A DNA stretch of 64,000 bases from Streptomyces sp. Go-475 (GTDB taxonomy: Bacteria > Actinomycetota > Actinomycetes > Streptomycetales > Streptomycetaceae), in assembly GCF_003330845.1 (NCBI RefSeq), contig NZ_CP026121.1, positions 496,001 to 560,000 on the forward strand, read 5' to 3'. This document shows, one piece after another, positions 9,715 through 20,325 of the stretch. Within the stretch, counting starts at the first letter, position 1; every line of letters starts with the position of its first letter. The position numbers and the translations under genes are program-made. Below the pieces are notes generated by a model. It was given only the letters and a program-made list of their open reading frames with translations. It did no database searches and was not told where the DNA came from.

Positions 9715-10066
9715 ATGGACCAGCACCAGCCCCTCACCGACGACGCGCTGGACGCGGCCGCGGACGCCTTCGAGCGGCTGCGGCCGCGGCTGTTCGGGAT
9801 CGCCTACCGCGTCCTGGGCAGCGTGTCCGAGGCCGAGGACGTGGTGCAGGACGTGTGGGTGCGCTGGCAGGGCGCCGACCGGACCGCGGTCCTCGACCCG
9901 GGGGCGTTCCTGGCGAAGACCACCACCCGGCTGGCGATCAACGTGGCCCGGTCGGCGCGGGTCCGCCGCGAGGCCTACGTGGGGCCCTGGCTGCCGGAGC
10001 CCGTGGACACCGGCGTCGATCCGCAGGTCGGCGCGGAGCGCGGCGAGGCGCTGGAGCTGGCCGTGC
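9715..10066 (+). pseudogene. ECF sigma factor, N-terminal fragment
   Basis: From an ATG with a GGAGG site, about 117 residues match sigma region 2 and the linker of SigJ/ECF41-like factors: FERLRPRLFGIAYRVLGSVSEAEDVVQDVWVRW, then TRLAINVARSARVRREAYVG and PWLPEPVDT. Homology ends at ALELAVLLV, exactly where region 4 should begin. The DNA then passes, out of frame, into a DapA-like gene. Region 4 and the SnoaL-like tail are missing, so the product could not recognise a -35 element. Confidence 0.85.
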
Positions 10067-10571
10067 TGCTGGTCCCACCACGCACGTCGACTTCACCGAC
10101 GAACTGCACGGCCGCATCGCCGGGTTGCCGAACGTCGCGGCCGTGAAGCTCCCGCCGGTGCCCGGTGACCCGGCGGCCGCCCGGCGGCGCGTCGCGGCGT
10201 TGCGGGCGCTGCTCCCGGAGACCGTCGCCGTGGGCGTGAGCGGCGACTGGGCGGCGGCCACCGGGCTGAACGCCGGGTGCGACACCTGGTACTCGGTCTT
10301 GGGGGGCCTGTTCCCCCGCACGGCGCTCGCCCTCACCCGTGCCGCCCTCAGCGGTGACGCCGAGGGGGCCGTCACCCGCTCGACACGGCTGGAGCCCCTG
10401 TGGGAGCTCTTCCGCCGGTACGGCGGCCTGCGCGTGATGTCGGCGGCCGCGGCGCAGCTGGGCCTGGCCGCCGAGCCGAACCTGCCACTCCCCCTGCGCG
10501 GCCTGCCCACCGACGCCCGACGCCGGCTGGTGACCGTCCTGGACGACCTGGAACTGGGCACGACCGGGTGA
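10067..10571 (+). pseudogene. Dihydrodipicolinate synthase/aldolase-family gene, C-terminal fragment
   Basis: In a different frame from the sigma fragment, the sequence encodes TTHVDFTDELHGRIAGLPNVAAVKLPP followed by AVGVSGDWAAATGLNAGCDTWYSVLGGLFP. This is the second half of a DapA/NAL-type TIM barrel. The AVKLP segment corresponds to the region that carries the Schiff-base lysine. No start codon or N-terminal half exists. The direct join to the sigma fragment around 10066-10070 marks a deletion scar. Confidence 0.8.
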
Positions 10572-10628
10572 CCCCGGACCGGTGACCGCCGCCCCCGTGA
10601 GCCGAAGGCGGCGGGGCTAGGTCCGGGG
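10572..10628. terminator. Bidirectional hairpin between convergent genes
   Basis: CCCCGGACC (10572-10580) pairs with GGTCCGGGG (10620-10628). An inner CCGCCGCC/GGCGGCGG pairing extends the stem. It lies between the DapA-like remnant and the convergent maltokinase-cap-like gene and overlaps the latter's stop codon. Confidence 0.65.
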
Positions 10629-11276
10629 ACCGGTCTGCAGGACGGCGAACAGGCCCCGGGCGCGAGTGCCGTCCGGCAGCTGCCAGGAACCGGTGACATG
10701 GCCGATCGCTCCCTGCGGGGGGAGCGGCCGGTCGTCCGGTGCGGGCCGCAGGACCCGTTGCAGGCGGAAGGTCGTGCCGTGCGGCGTGGTCAGTCCGGTG
10801 CCTTCCCGGTCGTCGGTGACGGTGACGTCCGGGGAGAGGGGGCCGTCACCGGTGAAGGAGGCGGTGACCTCCCGGTCGGGGGCGTCGCTGGTGTTCTGGT
10901 CCTGGGCCTGTGCCCGCCCCTCGATCAGAGCCGCCAACTGGGCGACCAGCACGGGGTCGTGGCAGCCGTCGTAGGCCCAGCGCCGCCCCAGCACGCCGTG
11001 CTCCGCGGTGCCGACGAGGGCGTGCTCGGCGCCGTCGAGCGGGGCACCGCGGTAGGTCAGCGGCAGCAGGTACGCGGTCGGGTGGGGGCCGGAGGTGTCG
11101 GTGACCACCATGAACTCGATCCCGACCTCGCCCCGCGGGTCGTCCAGCCGGAAGCCGCCGGCCTTCGCCAGCGCCGGTCCGGCCGGGCCACCGCGGTACC
11201 AGGGGCGGGAGGGCAGCCAGGCGGTGAGCAGTTCCAGCTTGGTCGGCTTGAGGGTGGTGCGGTGGATGACGGCCAT
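10617..11276 (-). CDS. Maltokinase N-terminal-cap-like protein
   Basis: This 219-residue protein begins MAVIHRTTLKPTKLELLTAWLP and contains FRLDDPRGEVGIEFMVV and LVGTAEHGVLGRRWAYDGCHDPV. These features are typical of the cap domain found at the N-terminus of actinobacterial maltokinases and as stand-alone proteins often labelled 1,4-alpha-glucan branching protein. The kinase domain itself is absent and the length suits the stand-alone form. A GGAAGGGA ribosome site precedes the ATG. Catalytic function is unknown, and nothing in the neighbourhood ties it to glycogen metabolism. Confidence 0.75.
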   Translation of the reverse strand: MAVIHRTTLKPTKLELLTAWLPSRPWYRGGPAGPALAKAGGFRLDDPRGEVGIEFMVVTDTSGPHPTAYLLPLTYRGAPLDGAEHALVGTAEHGVLGRRWAYDGCHDPVLVAQLAALIEGRAQAQDQNTSDAPDREVTASFTGDGPLSPDVTVTDDREGTGLTTPHGTTFRLQRVLRPAPDDRPLPPQGAIGHVTGSWQLPDGTRARGLFAVLQTGPRT

Positions 11277-11328
11277 GCCGAGAAGTCCCTTCCGATGGGC
11301 CGTGCGGGCAGCATGTGGGCATGCATGG

Positions 11329-11676
11329 GGGCAGACGGCACGCTACGCCCTGGACGCCGGGTACCACGTCGTGGTCGAAGGCCTCCTCTACGCCGACCAC
11401 TACGGCGACATGCTGGCCCGGCTGCGGACCGACCACCGCGGCCCGACCCACGGCTACTACCTGGACGTGCCGTTCGACGAAACCCTCGCCCGGCATGCCA
11501 CGAAGCCCATCGCCGACGACGTCACCGAGACGCAGCTGCGCGACTGGTACCGCCCGCGCGACCTGCTCCCCGACGGGCACGAGACCGTCATCGGGGCCGA
11601 CAGCGCCCTGCACGAGACCGTCGACCGCATCATGTCCGACACCGGCCTGACCCACCTGCCCGCCCTGGACCGCTGA
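11329..11676 (+). pseudogene. P-loop kinase (zeta-toxin/AAA_33 type), 5'-truncated
   Basis: The readable part starts TARYALDAGYHVVVEGLLYADHYGDMLARL and continues through YYLDVPFDETLARHATKP to DTGLTHLPALDR. This resembles the C-terminal two thirds of small Streptomyces kinases, which normally begin with a GNSASGKST-type Walker A loop. Here the Walker A region and start codon are missing. Upstream of about 11326 the frame is antisense to the cap-like gene. Without the phosphate loop it cannot bind ATP. Confidence 0.75.
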
Positions 11677-11747
11677 CCGAGCATCATTCGGCGTTCATGC
11701 GTGGGGCATGCCCCCCGGCTCGGGCAACGAGCGCGTCCACCGACCGA

Positions 11748-12317
11748 TCAGGCACCGGCTCGGACCAGGGCCAGCACTTGCTCGGCCAGTCGCCGCGGAG
11801 TCAGCTCACCGTCGAGGAACACCGTGTCCCCGGGCAGCGTGTCGGCCGCGGCGACGCACGGCGCGATTCTGTCCTTGCACCAGCGCCGGACCCGTTCGTC
11901 CTGCGCGGGGTCGTCCGGTGTGAAGCTCCGCCCGTCGATCCGTTCCTCCAGGACCTGTCGCGAGACCTTGAGGAAGAAGTGATGAACGCCGACGCCCGCG
12001 TCCTTCAACGCCCCGAAGATCTCAGCGACATACCCGGGGTCGACCAAAGTCATCGGGACCAGGACCGGGCGGTCGTACTCCTCGACCAGGCCGATCGCGA
12101 GGTCGGTGACCTGGCGGCGCCACAGGCGGAGGTCCTGGAAGTCGCCGGTCGGCACCTCCACGATCTGCCGCAGCACGAAGCCGACCCATTCCGGGTCGAA
12201 GACCAGCGCCTCGGGCCAGTGGGCACGCAACTCGTCCACGAGCGTCGTCTTCCCGCTGCCGAACGCACCGTTCACCCAGACGATCAACGCTTTCCTCCCT
12301 GCCCGGTCGCCGAACAA
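11748..12317 (-). CDS. P-loop AAA/TmrB-like ATP-binding protein
   Basis: The protein has 189 residues and an N-terminal Walker A loop, VNGAFGSGKTTLVDEL (residues 14-29). Next come FDPEWVGFVLRQIVEVPTGD and LVPMTLVDPGYVAEIF, where a DxxD-like second strand is expected. This is the single-domain kinase-like family that includes the tunicamycin-resistance protein TmrB. The substrate is unknown. It is transcribed divergently from the P450, with about 120 bp between start codons. Confidence 0.8.
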   Translation of the reverse strand: MFGDRAGRKALIVWVNGAFGSGKTTLVDELRAHWPEALVFDPEWVGFVLRQIVEVPTGDFQDLRLWRRQVTDLAIGLVEEYDRPVLVPMTLVDPGYVAEIFGALKDAGVGVHHFFLKVSRQVLEERIDGRSFTPDDPAQDERVRRWCKDRIAPCVAAADTLPGDTVFLDGELTPRRLAEQVLALVRAGA

Positions 12318-12438
12318 CCGGTCTCGGCCCCGCCGTTCGCCGTACCGCGCCCGTCACAGGTGGTTAGCGTAGCCAGAGGCCGTCTGTGAACCCGCGTCAT
12401 GCGGTCCGCGCGATCACCCAGAACGGGAGAGACGCTCC

Positions 12439-13671
12439 ATGAGCCTGCAGCAGCCATGCCCCTACCAGGACGGCAGGGTGGTCATCGATCCCGCCTTCAA
12501 GGCGGACGCCCCCGCGCGGTACGCGCGGCTGCGGCAGCTGGGACCCATTCACCCGGCCGAGTTCCATCTGGGCCTGAAGGGCTGGGTGGTCGTCGGCTAC
12601 GACCTGGCCCGGGAGGCGCTGACCCACCCCGCTCTGCTCAAGGACGCCACACCCGCCGCCGAGGCCCTGGCCGCCGCCGGCTACGTCCTCCACCAGCCCA
12701 AGGTGGGACTCGGGGCGCAGATGATGGAGGCCGACCCGCCCGAGCACACCCGGCTGCGCCGACTGGCCTCGGCCGCCTTCACCCCCCGCCGCACAGCCGA
12801 ACTCGCCCCGCGCGTCGAGCAGATCGCCCACGACCTGATCGACGCGTTGCCGCCGTCGGGCGAGGCCGACCTCGTCGAGGCCTTCAACGCCCCGCTGCCC
12901 GCCACGGTCATCGCCGAACTCCTCGGCATCCCCCGGGAGCACCACCTCGACTTCCGCCGCTGGTCGGGGCAGGCGCTCCGGGTGGCCTCACCCGAGCACC
13001 GTCCGGCGCTGGCCGGTCTGCACGGGCTGCTGGCCGACCTGGTCGCGGAGAAGCGCCGCCGCCCCCAGGACGACCTGCTGTCCGCCCTGGTCGCCGTACG
13101 CGACGAGGAGGACGGCCGGCTCTCCGAGGAGGAACTGGTGGGGACGGCCATGATGCTGGTCGTCGCCGGCCACGAAAGCACGGTGAACCTGCTGGGCAAC
13201 GCCGTGCTGGCCCTCCTGCAACACCCCGAGCAGCTGGAGCTGTTGCGTGAGCGGCCCGGGCTGATGCCCGGCGCCGTGGAGGAGTTCCTGCGCCATGACA
13301 CCTCGGTCGAACGCTCCACCAGCCGCTACGCGTCGCAGGACCTGGAGTTGGGCGGGGTGGCGATCCCCCGGGGGAGCATGATCGTCGTGGCGCTCGGATC
13401 GGCCGGGCACGACGCCCCGCAGGCCGTGGGCGACGACCCCGCCGTTCTCGACGTGACGCGGCCGGGCGCCCGTCATCTCGCCTTCGGACACGGCATCCAC
13501 TACTGCCTGGGCGCGCCCCTCGCCCGGCTGGAGACGGACATCGCCCTGCGCACCCTGCTGTCCCGCGTCCCGGAACTCGAACTCGCCGCCCCGGTCGACT
13601 CGCTCGACTGGATCGGCTCCGGGATCATCCGGGGTGTGCTGTCCCTGCCGGTGCGCTACCGCGTCGGCTGA
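12439..13671 (+). CDS. Cytochrome P450 (bacterial class, CYP107-like)
   Basis: This 410-residue soluble P450 has the I-helix AGHEST (243-248), the ExxR pair in EEFLRH (282-285) and the haem loop FGHGIHYCLG (349-358) with the cysteine ligand at 356. The C-terminus is complete. The start has a GGGAGAG site 8 bp upstream. No ferredoxin or ferredoxin reductase gene is adjacent, so electron partners must come from elsewhere. Gene context does not reveal the substrate. An orphan tailoring or xenobiotic role is plausible. Confidence 0.95.
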   Translation: MSLQQPCPYQDGRVVIDPAFKADAPARYARLRQLGPIHPAEFHLGLKGWVVVGYDLAREALTHPALLKDATPAAEALAAAGYVLHQPKVGLGAQMMEADPPEHTRLRRLASAAFTPRRTAELAPRVEQIAHDLIDALPPSGEADLVEAFNAPLPATVIAELLGIPREHHLDFRRWSGQALRVASPEHRPALAGLHGLLADLVAEKRRRPQDDLLSALVAVRDEEDGRLSEEELVGTAMMLVVAGHESTVNLLGNAVLALLQHPEQLELLRERPGLMPGAVEEFLRHDTSVERSTSRYASQDLELGGVAIPRGSMIVVALGSAGHDAPQAVGDDPAVLDVTRPGARHLAFGHGIHYCLGAPLARLETDIALRTLLSRVPELELAAPVDSLDWIGSGIIRGVLSLPVRYRVG

Positions 13672-13679
13672 CGGCCCGG

Positions 13680-13696
13680 GCCCGAAGCGTTCGGGC
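13680..13696 (+). terminator. Short hairpin after the P450
   Basis: GCCCGAA, loop GCG, TTCGGGC lies 8 bp past the P450 stop. The 7-bp GC stem without a clear T run is weak evidence. The remaining 245 bp up to the ABC-F remnant contain no convincing gene. A nine-codon GTG frame with a GAGGAG site (13785 onward) could be a leader peptide, but this is speculative. Confidence 0.35.
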
Positions 13697-13941
13697 GCAC
13701 GCCCCTGTCTGAAATCCTCCCTGCGTGCCAGCGGCGCGCTGTTACGCTGGCGACGGCATTGACCGTGCATCGAGGAGTCACAGACGTGGTGGGTGAAGAC
13801 GACATCTCCGGGTGAGATCCGGAGCTGAGGCCACCGGCGCGCCGTGGAGCGCGGCCGACGTGGCCGGTTCGTCGTACCTCCTTTTCCCACGTCTGCCGGG
13901 GCAGAGCCCTGTCTGCCCTCAGTTCCTTCGAGGTCGCCTCC

Positions 13942-14319
13942 ATGTCCGATGCCGCCATCGTCTGCTCGCACCTCTCCTTCGTCCGGCCCGACGACACCCC
14001 GGTCTTCGACGACCTGTCCCTCACCGTCACCACCGGCCGTACGGGCCTGGTCGCCCCCAACGGCTCCGACAAGAGCACGCTGCCGGACGTCGGCGAGGAG
14101 TGGGACATCGAGGAGCGCACCCGCGCCCGGCTCGACCGTCTAGGCCTGACGAGCCTCGCCCAGGGCCGCAGGCTGAACCGGCGGCCGGATCGTCTCCCTC
14201 GGACTCGCCGCCCAACTGCTGAAGCGCCCCGACGTGTTGCCGCTCGACGAGCCCACCAACACCACCGGCCGCGGCCGGCCGACGGGACGCTGGAGGAGAC
14301 GGGGGGCCCGGCGGTGTGA
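13942..14319 (+). pseudogene. ABC-F ATPase gene, heavily deleted
   Basis: It opens with a normal ABC-F start, SDAAIVCSHLSFVRPDDTPVFDDLSLTV, and a degenerate Walker A, APNGSDKSTL (a glycine/alanine is replaced by SD). It then jumps straight to EEWDIEERTRARLDRLGL, so about 90 residues are missing. After a frameshift, IVSLGLAAQLLKRPDVLPLDEPTN is readable in another frame. The signature motif region, the linker and the second ATPase are gone. It sits just upstream of an intact ABC-F gene and may be its decayed paralogue. Confidence 0.8.
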
Positions 14320-14398
14320 CCCGCCGGCGTGCCACGTGGCCCGCGTCCGAGGCCGTACGCCCGGCGGGCCGACCACCGAACACGGAGGACGGACACCC

Positions 14399-16027
<1,629 letters not shown>

Positions 16028-16228
16028 CGGGAGACGGAGCCGCGGGCGCGGCCGTGAGGCTCCGTGCGGCACACCACCGTCACTCGTCAAGCCGTGGTAC
16101 CTGGCCACCGTCGCCCGGCAGGCGGTGGAACGGGGTTCAAGGCGGCCGCCTGCCGCGCACGCAAGAGGACGGCGCCCGCCACGGCGACGCGCTGAGGCAG
16201 GCGTATCGTCACCGGCCGCGCCGGGTGT

Positions 16229-16744
16229 TCAGGACTCGGCGCGCTTGGGCAGGCGCCAGTTCGGGCGCGGGAAGTGGCAGGTGTAGCCGTCCGGGTAACG
16301 CTGGAGGTAGTCCTGGTGCTCCGGCTCGGCCTCCCAGAACGGGCCGGCCGGCACGACCTCGGTGACCACCGGCCCCGGCCACAGCCCGGACGCCTCGACG
16401 TCGGCGATGGTGTCCTGGGCGACGCGGCGCTGCTCCTCGTCGAGGTAGAAGATGGCGGAGCGGTAGCTGGGGCCCAGGTCGTTGCCCTGCCGGTTCTTCG
16501 TGGTGGGGTCGTGGATCTGGAAGAAGTACTCCAGGATCGTGCGGTAGTCGGTGGCCGTGGGATCGAAGACGATCTCGATCGATTCCGCGTGGTTTCCATG
16601 GTCACGGTAGGTGGGACGGGGCTTGTCGTCGTCGCCGCTGTAGCCCACCCGGGTGCGCAGCACCCCCGGGAGGGACCGGATCAGCTCCTGCATGCCCCAG
16701 AAGCAGCCACCCGCCAGCAGCGCCCTCTCCTCGACGTCGCTCAT
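16229..16744 (-). CDS. msrA: Peptide-methionine (S)-S-oxide reductase
   Basis: MsrA has 171 residues. The catalytic motif is GGCFWG with the cysteine at 14. It is followed by [30 protein letters not shown] and the resolving-region tail [20 protein letters not shown]. It repairs oxidised methionine in proteins using thioredoxin. A GAGAAAGGTGG ribosome site precedes the ATG. Of the 200 bp between this gene and the ABC-F gene nothing could be assigned. Confidence 0.96.
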   Translation of the reverse strand: MSDVEERALLAGGCFWGMQELIRSLPGVLRTRVGYSGDDDKPRPTYRDHGNHAESIEIVFDPTATDYRTILEYFFQIHDPTTKNRQGNDLGPSYRSAIFYLDEEQRRVAQDTIADVEASGLWPGPVVTEVVPAGPFWEAEPEHQDYLQRYPDGYTCHFPRPNWRLPKRAES

Positions 16745-16869
16745 GGCGCACCACCTTTCTCCCGTCGTCCTGCCACGCGGAACCAGCCTCGCACACAGAG
16801 GCGACCCCACTCTCTGTCACCATCTTGACAGGTGGTGGCTCGCCCACGGCCGGAACGGTGCTCTGCGGC

Positions 16870-17670
16870 TCAGCCCGCCAGCCCGTAGAAGCGCAGCGGC
16901 GAGTTCGGTGCGAAGCCGATCCGCGGATACACGGGCGCGCCGGCGGCCGTCGCGTGCAGGGTGGCGCGGGTCAGTCCGGTGGCGCGGGCGCCCTCGTACA
17001 GCGCCTTGCGGGTCACCGCCTCGCCGTAGCCCCGGCGCTGCGCGTCCGGCTCGGTGGCGACGAGCACGACGAACAGGCGGCCCTCCGCCTCGACCGTCGC
17101 CGCGCAGGCGACCGGGGCGCCGTCCCGCAGGGCCAGGTAGGCGTGGACCTCCTTCTTCCACAGCGTGGAGCCGACGATGCCGTCGCGGCCCTCCTCCAAG
17201 GGGAAGCCGTAGGCGCGTGAGTTGATGTCCGCGTAGGCCCGCAGTTGATCGTCGGTGGTCACCCGCTCGAACGTCAGGTCGGGGTGGTGTGGCGCGGGGA
17301 TCGGCAGCAGATCGCCGGCCATGCCGGTACCGGGGAAGGCGTAGGCCAGGCCCGCGCGCTCCGCCGCCTCGTCCAGTGCGGCGCGCGCGTCGTCCGCGAG
17401 CAGGTCCTCGAAGAGCCACAGGAAACCGGGCTGTTCCTTGGAGCGCATGATGTCCGCCGCCTGGCCGAGGCGCTGTTCGAGTAAGGCCTGGTCCGCGCCG
17501 ACGTCGGTCAGTGTCACCGCGTTCCAGAAGGCGAAGCGGCAGTCGGCCCAGCGGACGGTGACCCCCGGGAGGTCCCGTACGTCCGCGTTCTCCTCCCGGT
17601 CGAGCACCATGGCGCGCCAGACCGTGGAGAGCTGTTCCACCGATTCGACCGCGGCCGTCAAGTCTGTCAC
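16870..17670 (-). CDS. GNAT-family N-acetyltransferase
   Basis: The protein has 266 residues from the GTG at 17670, which is preceded by GAGGGGG. The ATG 18 bp further upstream is less well placed. The C-terminal half holds the acetyl-CoA fold: VEAEGRLFVVLVATEPDAQRRGYGEAVTRKAL, where QRRGYG is the pyrophosphate loop, and a terminal ARATGLTRATLHATAAGAPVYPRIGF. The N-terminal half (FWNAVTL, PGFLWLFEDLL) resembles other Streptomyces two-part GNAT proteins. The substrate is unknown. Confidence 0.85.
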   Translation of the reverse strand: MTDLTAAVESVEQLSTVWRAMVLDREENADVRDLPGVTVRWADCRFAFWNAVTLTDVGADQALLEQRLGQAADIMRSKEQPGFLWLFEDLLADDARAALDEAAERAGLAYAFPGTGMAGDLLPIPAPHHPDLTFERVTTDDQLRAYADINSRAYGFPLEEGRDGIVGSTLWKKEVHAYLALRDGAPVACAATVEAEGRLFVVLVATEPDAQRRGYGEAVTRKALYEGARATGLTRATLHATAAGAPVYPRIGFAPNSPLRFYGLAG

Positions 17671-17787
17671 CGCAGACCCCCTCGTCATGTCGTGTGTGCG
17701 ATCTCCCGCGTCCGGTACAACGGTCCGTGCGGGCGGGAAGTTCGCGCTCCGCCATGAGACAGGGCGGCACCGAGTTGCGGCTCGGGG

Positions 17788-18405
17788 TCAGAGGCCGCGC
17801 AGCAGGTCGTCGAGCGGGGCGGGCACGCGGTCGGGGTCGAGGGCCTCGACGAGGACACGGCCGTAGTGGATCTTGCGCCCCTTCTTCGTGCCGAGGAAGC
17901 GCCTGAACTGCTGCTGCGGGGCGCGGCCCTGCTGTGCGGGCTGGCGCAGGAAGGTGCGCAGGGGGCGCAGGTCGCCTTCCCGCTCGACGAGTTCCTCCAC
18001 CCGTGGCACGCCCAGCGCGCGGATGAGTTCGTCCTCCAGGTCCGCCGCGCAGACGAAGAAGCCCTGCCGCGCCGCACCGGCCCGGTCGAAGCCGCGGGCG
18101 TAGTAGGGACGTTCGGCCTCGTCGCACAGTCCCCTGAGGCGGAGGCCCAGGCCCGGTGGACCGAGGAGTCGGGCGTAGCGCCCGACGCTCATCGCGCCGT
18201 CGATCGACAGGACGCAGACCCCTTCGGCCGCCAGGTTCCGGCCGCGGCGCTGCGCCAGCGCGTTGACCGCCGCGACGTCGCTGCGCCCTTCGAGCAGGAC
18301 GGCCGTCCTGACGGACAGCCGCGTGGCCAGTTCCCGCGCGGGGGCCTCGGGGCCTCCCGCCGCCCACGCGGCGACCGCGTCCCCGAACTCCCCCATGTCA
18401 GCCAT
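17788..18405 (-). CDS. TOPRIM (OLD-type) nucleotidyl-transferase/hydrolase-domain protein
   Basis: This 205-residue protein carries a TOPRIM-like core: VLLEGRSDVAAVNALAQRRG (catalytic glutamate), VLSIDGAMSVGRYARLLG, and FFVCAADLEDELIRALG with the acidic pair. The domain resembles the TOPRIM half of OLD nucleases but has no ATPase domain. Such stand-alone proteins are common in Streptomyces and have no known role. The neighbours (GNAT and a stress sigma factor) give no functional hint. Confidence 0.75.
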   Translation of the reverse strand: MADMGEFGDAVAAWAAGGPEAPARELATRLSVRTAVLLEGRSDVAAVNALAQRRGRNLAAEGVCVLSIDGAMSVGRYARLLGPPGLGLRLRGLCDEAERPYYARGFDRAGAARQGFFVCAADLEDELIRALGVPRVEELVEREGDLRPLRTFLRQPAQQGRAPQQQFRRFLGTKKGRKIHYGRVLVEALDPDRVPAPLDDLLRGL

Positions 18406-18485
18406 GAGGCGAGTCTCGGTCAGTCCGCAGCGCGGCGCGAGGGAATTTCCGACCCCGCACGACCGCCGGCCGCCGCGGCCGGCCG

Positions 18486-19337
18486 TCAGGCGGTGGTGAG
18501 CATGCCCTGCCGCAGGCGGGCCAGGATGCGGCTGATGAGCCGCGAGGTGTGCATCTGGGAGATCCCGAGCTCCTTGCCGATCTGCGCCTGCGTGAGTTCT
18601 TCGACGAACCTCATGTGGAGGATGCGCCGGTCTCTCTCCTCCAGGCCGGCGATGAGCGGCGCCAGGGTCTGGAAGTCCTCGACGAGTTCCAGGGCGGGGT
18701 CTTCCTCGCCGACGAACGCGGCGAACGTGGCGTCGCCGTCTTCGCTGTCGCTCGTGATGGCGGCGTCGAGGGACGCGGCGGTGAAGCCGTTCGCCGCGAT
18801 GTGGACTTCGATGACCTGGTCCTCGGTCAGGCCCATCAAGGCGGCCAGTTCCGAGGTTTTGGGGGCGCGGCCCAGGCGCGTGCCGAGTTCGTCGCGGGCC
18901 TTCGCCAGCTCCGCGCGCGCCTCCTGCAGGCGCCGCGGCACGTGGACGGACCAGGAGGTGTCGCGGAAGAACCGCTTGATCTCGCCGACGATGTACGGCA
19001 CGGCGAAGCTGGTGAACTGCACCTCGCGCGAGACCTCGAACCGGTCGATGGCCTTGATCAGGCCGATCATCCCGACCTGGACGACGTCCTCCATGTCCTG
19101 GCCGTGGCTGCGGAACCGGCGGGCGGCGAACCGCACCAGCGACATGTTCATCTCGATGAGCGTGTTGCGCGCGTACTGGTACTCGGGGGTCCCCTCCTCC
19201 AGCACGGCCAGCCGGTCGAGGAAGAGTCCGGACAGCGCCCGGGCGTCCTTGGGCGCCAGCTTTTGCGGGTCGTCCACGTGTGGCAGTTCGATGCCAGGGT
19301 CCGTCGTTGCCTCGACATGTGTCGTCGTCGCTGCCAC
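18486..19337 (-). CDS. Stress/sporulation sigma factor of the SigF/SigB/SigG group
   Basis: This 283-residue sigma factor lacks region 1. Region 2 reads NMSLVRFAARRFRSHGQDMEDVVQVGMIGLIKAIDRFEVSREVQFTSFAVPYIVGEIKRFFRD. Region 3 contains HVPRRLQEARAEL. Region 4.2 is LTQAQIGKELGISQMHTSRL. I chose the GTG at 19337, with GGGAGGG just upstream. Upstream in-frame codons exist but have no ribosome site. The group is controlled by partner switching with STAS proteins and anti-sigma kinases. The rsb module at 20464-25023 is therefore a candidate controller, though it lies on the other strand beyond a MarR gene. Confidence 0.93.
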   Translation of the reverse strand: MAATTTHVEATTDPGIELPHVDDPQKLAPKDARALSGLFLDRLAVLEEGTPEYQYARNTLIEMNMSLVRFAARRFRSHGQDMEDVVQVGMIGLIKAIDRFEVSREVQFTSFAVPYIVGEIKRFFRDTSWSVHVPRRLQEARAELAKARDELGTRLGRAPKTSELAALMGLTEDQVIEVHIAANGFTAASLDAAITSDSEDGDATFAAFVGEEDPALELVEDFQTLAPLIAGLEERDRRILHMRFVEELTQAQIGKELGISQMHTSRLISRILARLRQGMLTTA

Positions 19338-19532
19338 AAGCCCTCCCTCTCGCCCCGGCCGTCCCAGTCGCCTGGCTGACCGACCTGCGCCGCGCCTACC
19401 CCAGGTCTTCCGTTCCATGCCTGCGGAGCGCCGTGCACGGGGAAGGATCTGGAATGTTCCGGTGGGCGGAGACCGCTCCGTCGCTGACCGTCCGTACCCG
19501 ACGGCGGGCAGGGAGGCTGCGCACCAAGGCGT

Positions 19533-20018
19533 TCAGGCCGTCTGCCTGCCCGGATCCTCGGCGTCGTCGTGTATCCGGGCCGCCGCCACGGCGCAGAACG
19601 CCTCCAGCCCCTGGAGCAGGGCTGCCCGTTTCGCGGCGGGCATCTGGTCGAGGATCGCCCGCAGTGCCTTCTCCCTGCGTGCGCGCAGGTCGTCGAGGAA
19701 GGCGCGGCCCCGGGCGCTGAGGTGCAGCCGCACCTCACGTCTGTCGGTCGTGCTCATCTCGCGCTCGACGAAGCCCGCGGCCTGCAGCCGGTCGCACAGC
19801 CGGCTGGTGGAGGGCGGGGTGGAGACGAGGATGTCGGCGAGAGTGCGCAGGTTGATGCCTTCTTGGTGCTCGAGGATGAGCAGCACGCGCAGCTGGGACC
19901 CGGAGGCGGGTGCCGTGGAGGCCTGTCCCCACAGGACCTCCAGCAGCTCCGCGGCCGTGGAGGTCACCCGGGCGACCTCGTTCGGCTCTCGGCGGGGGCT
20001 GAAGGCAGTCACAGTCAC
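19533..20018 (-). CDS. MarR-family regulator (left copy)
   Basis: The protein has about 161 residues and a winged helix: QLRVLLILEHQEGINLRTLADIL, recognition STPPSTSRLCDRLQAAGFV and wing TDRREVRLHLSARG. The start could be GTG 20018 or GTG 20012. It resembles the MarR at 25326-25835 over the DNA-binding half (TxSRLCDRLxAAG, RREVRLxL). It is divergent from a PP2C-type fragment at about 20130. Confidence 0.88.
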   Translation of the reverse strand: MTVTAFSPRREPNEVARVTSTAAELLEVLWGQASTAPASGSQLRVLLILEHQEGINLRTLADILVSTPPSTSRLCDRLQAAGFVEREMSTTDRREVRLHLSARGRAFLDDLRARREKALRAILDQMPAAKRAALLQGLEAFCAVAAARIHDDAEDPGRQTA

Positions 20019-20129
20019 ACTCTCGCAGGCACGGGGAGGGCTGTCAGCGTACAAGGCGCACGCGCCGGCGGCAGATGACTCGGACGATCCGCGCGGAGCG
20101 CATCCGACGGCTTCGGCGCGGAACGAGGC

Positions 20130-20325
20130 GTGCCGGCCGTCCGGCGCGGTCCGCCGCGCGCTGAGCGAGCGGTACGAGGCGGACGCGGTCGAGTTGTTCA
20201 GGGCCGACTACGGGCTGACGGTGCTTCAGCCGGTGTCCGCGCTGCCGCACACCCTGGAGCCGGTTCCGGTGCACAACAGCCCGGCCGGCCGGGCGTTCGG
20301 CGTCCAAGAACCACGGACGCTGACC
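20130..20325 (+). pseudogene. N-terminal fragment of a PP2C/SpoIIE-family regulator
   Basis: About 60 residues in one frame read RALSERYEADAVELF, RADYGLTVLQPVS and LEPVPVHNSPAGRAFG. I recall this as the GAF-like N-terminal portion of a widespread Streptomyces PP2C phosphatase. Sequence on both sides does not extend the match and no credible start codon is present. The recollection needs a protein search. Confidence 0.45.

Noticed and set aside
10617..11276. Glycogen branching enzyme
   Set aside because: Proteins like this are sometimes labelled so, but no GH13 catalytic motifs are present. The sequence resembles only the maltokinase cap domain.
16028..16228. Small coding frame containing WYLATVARQAVERG
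   Set aside because: The frame has no start signal and breaks after about 15 plausible residues. It is too little to call a gene or remnant.
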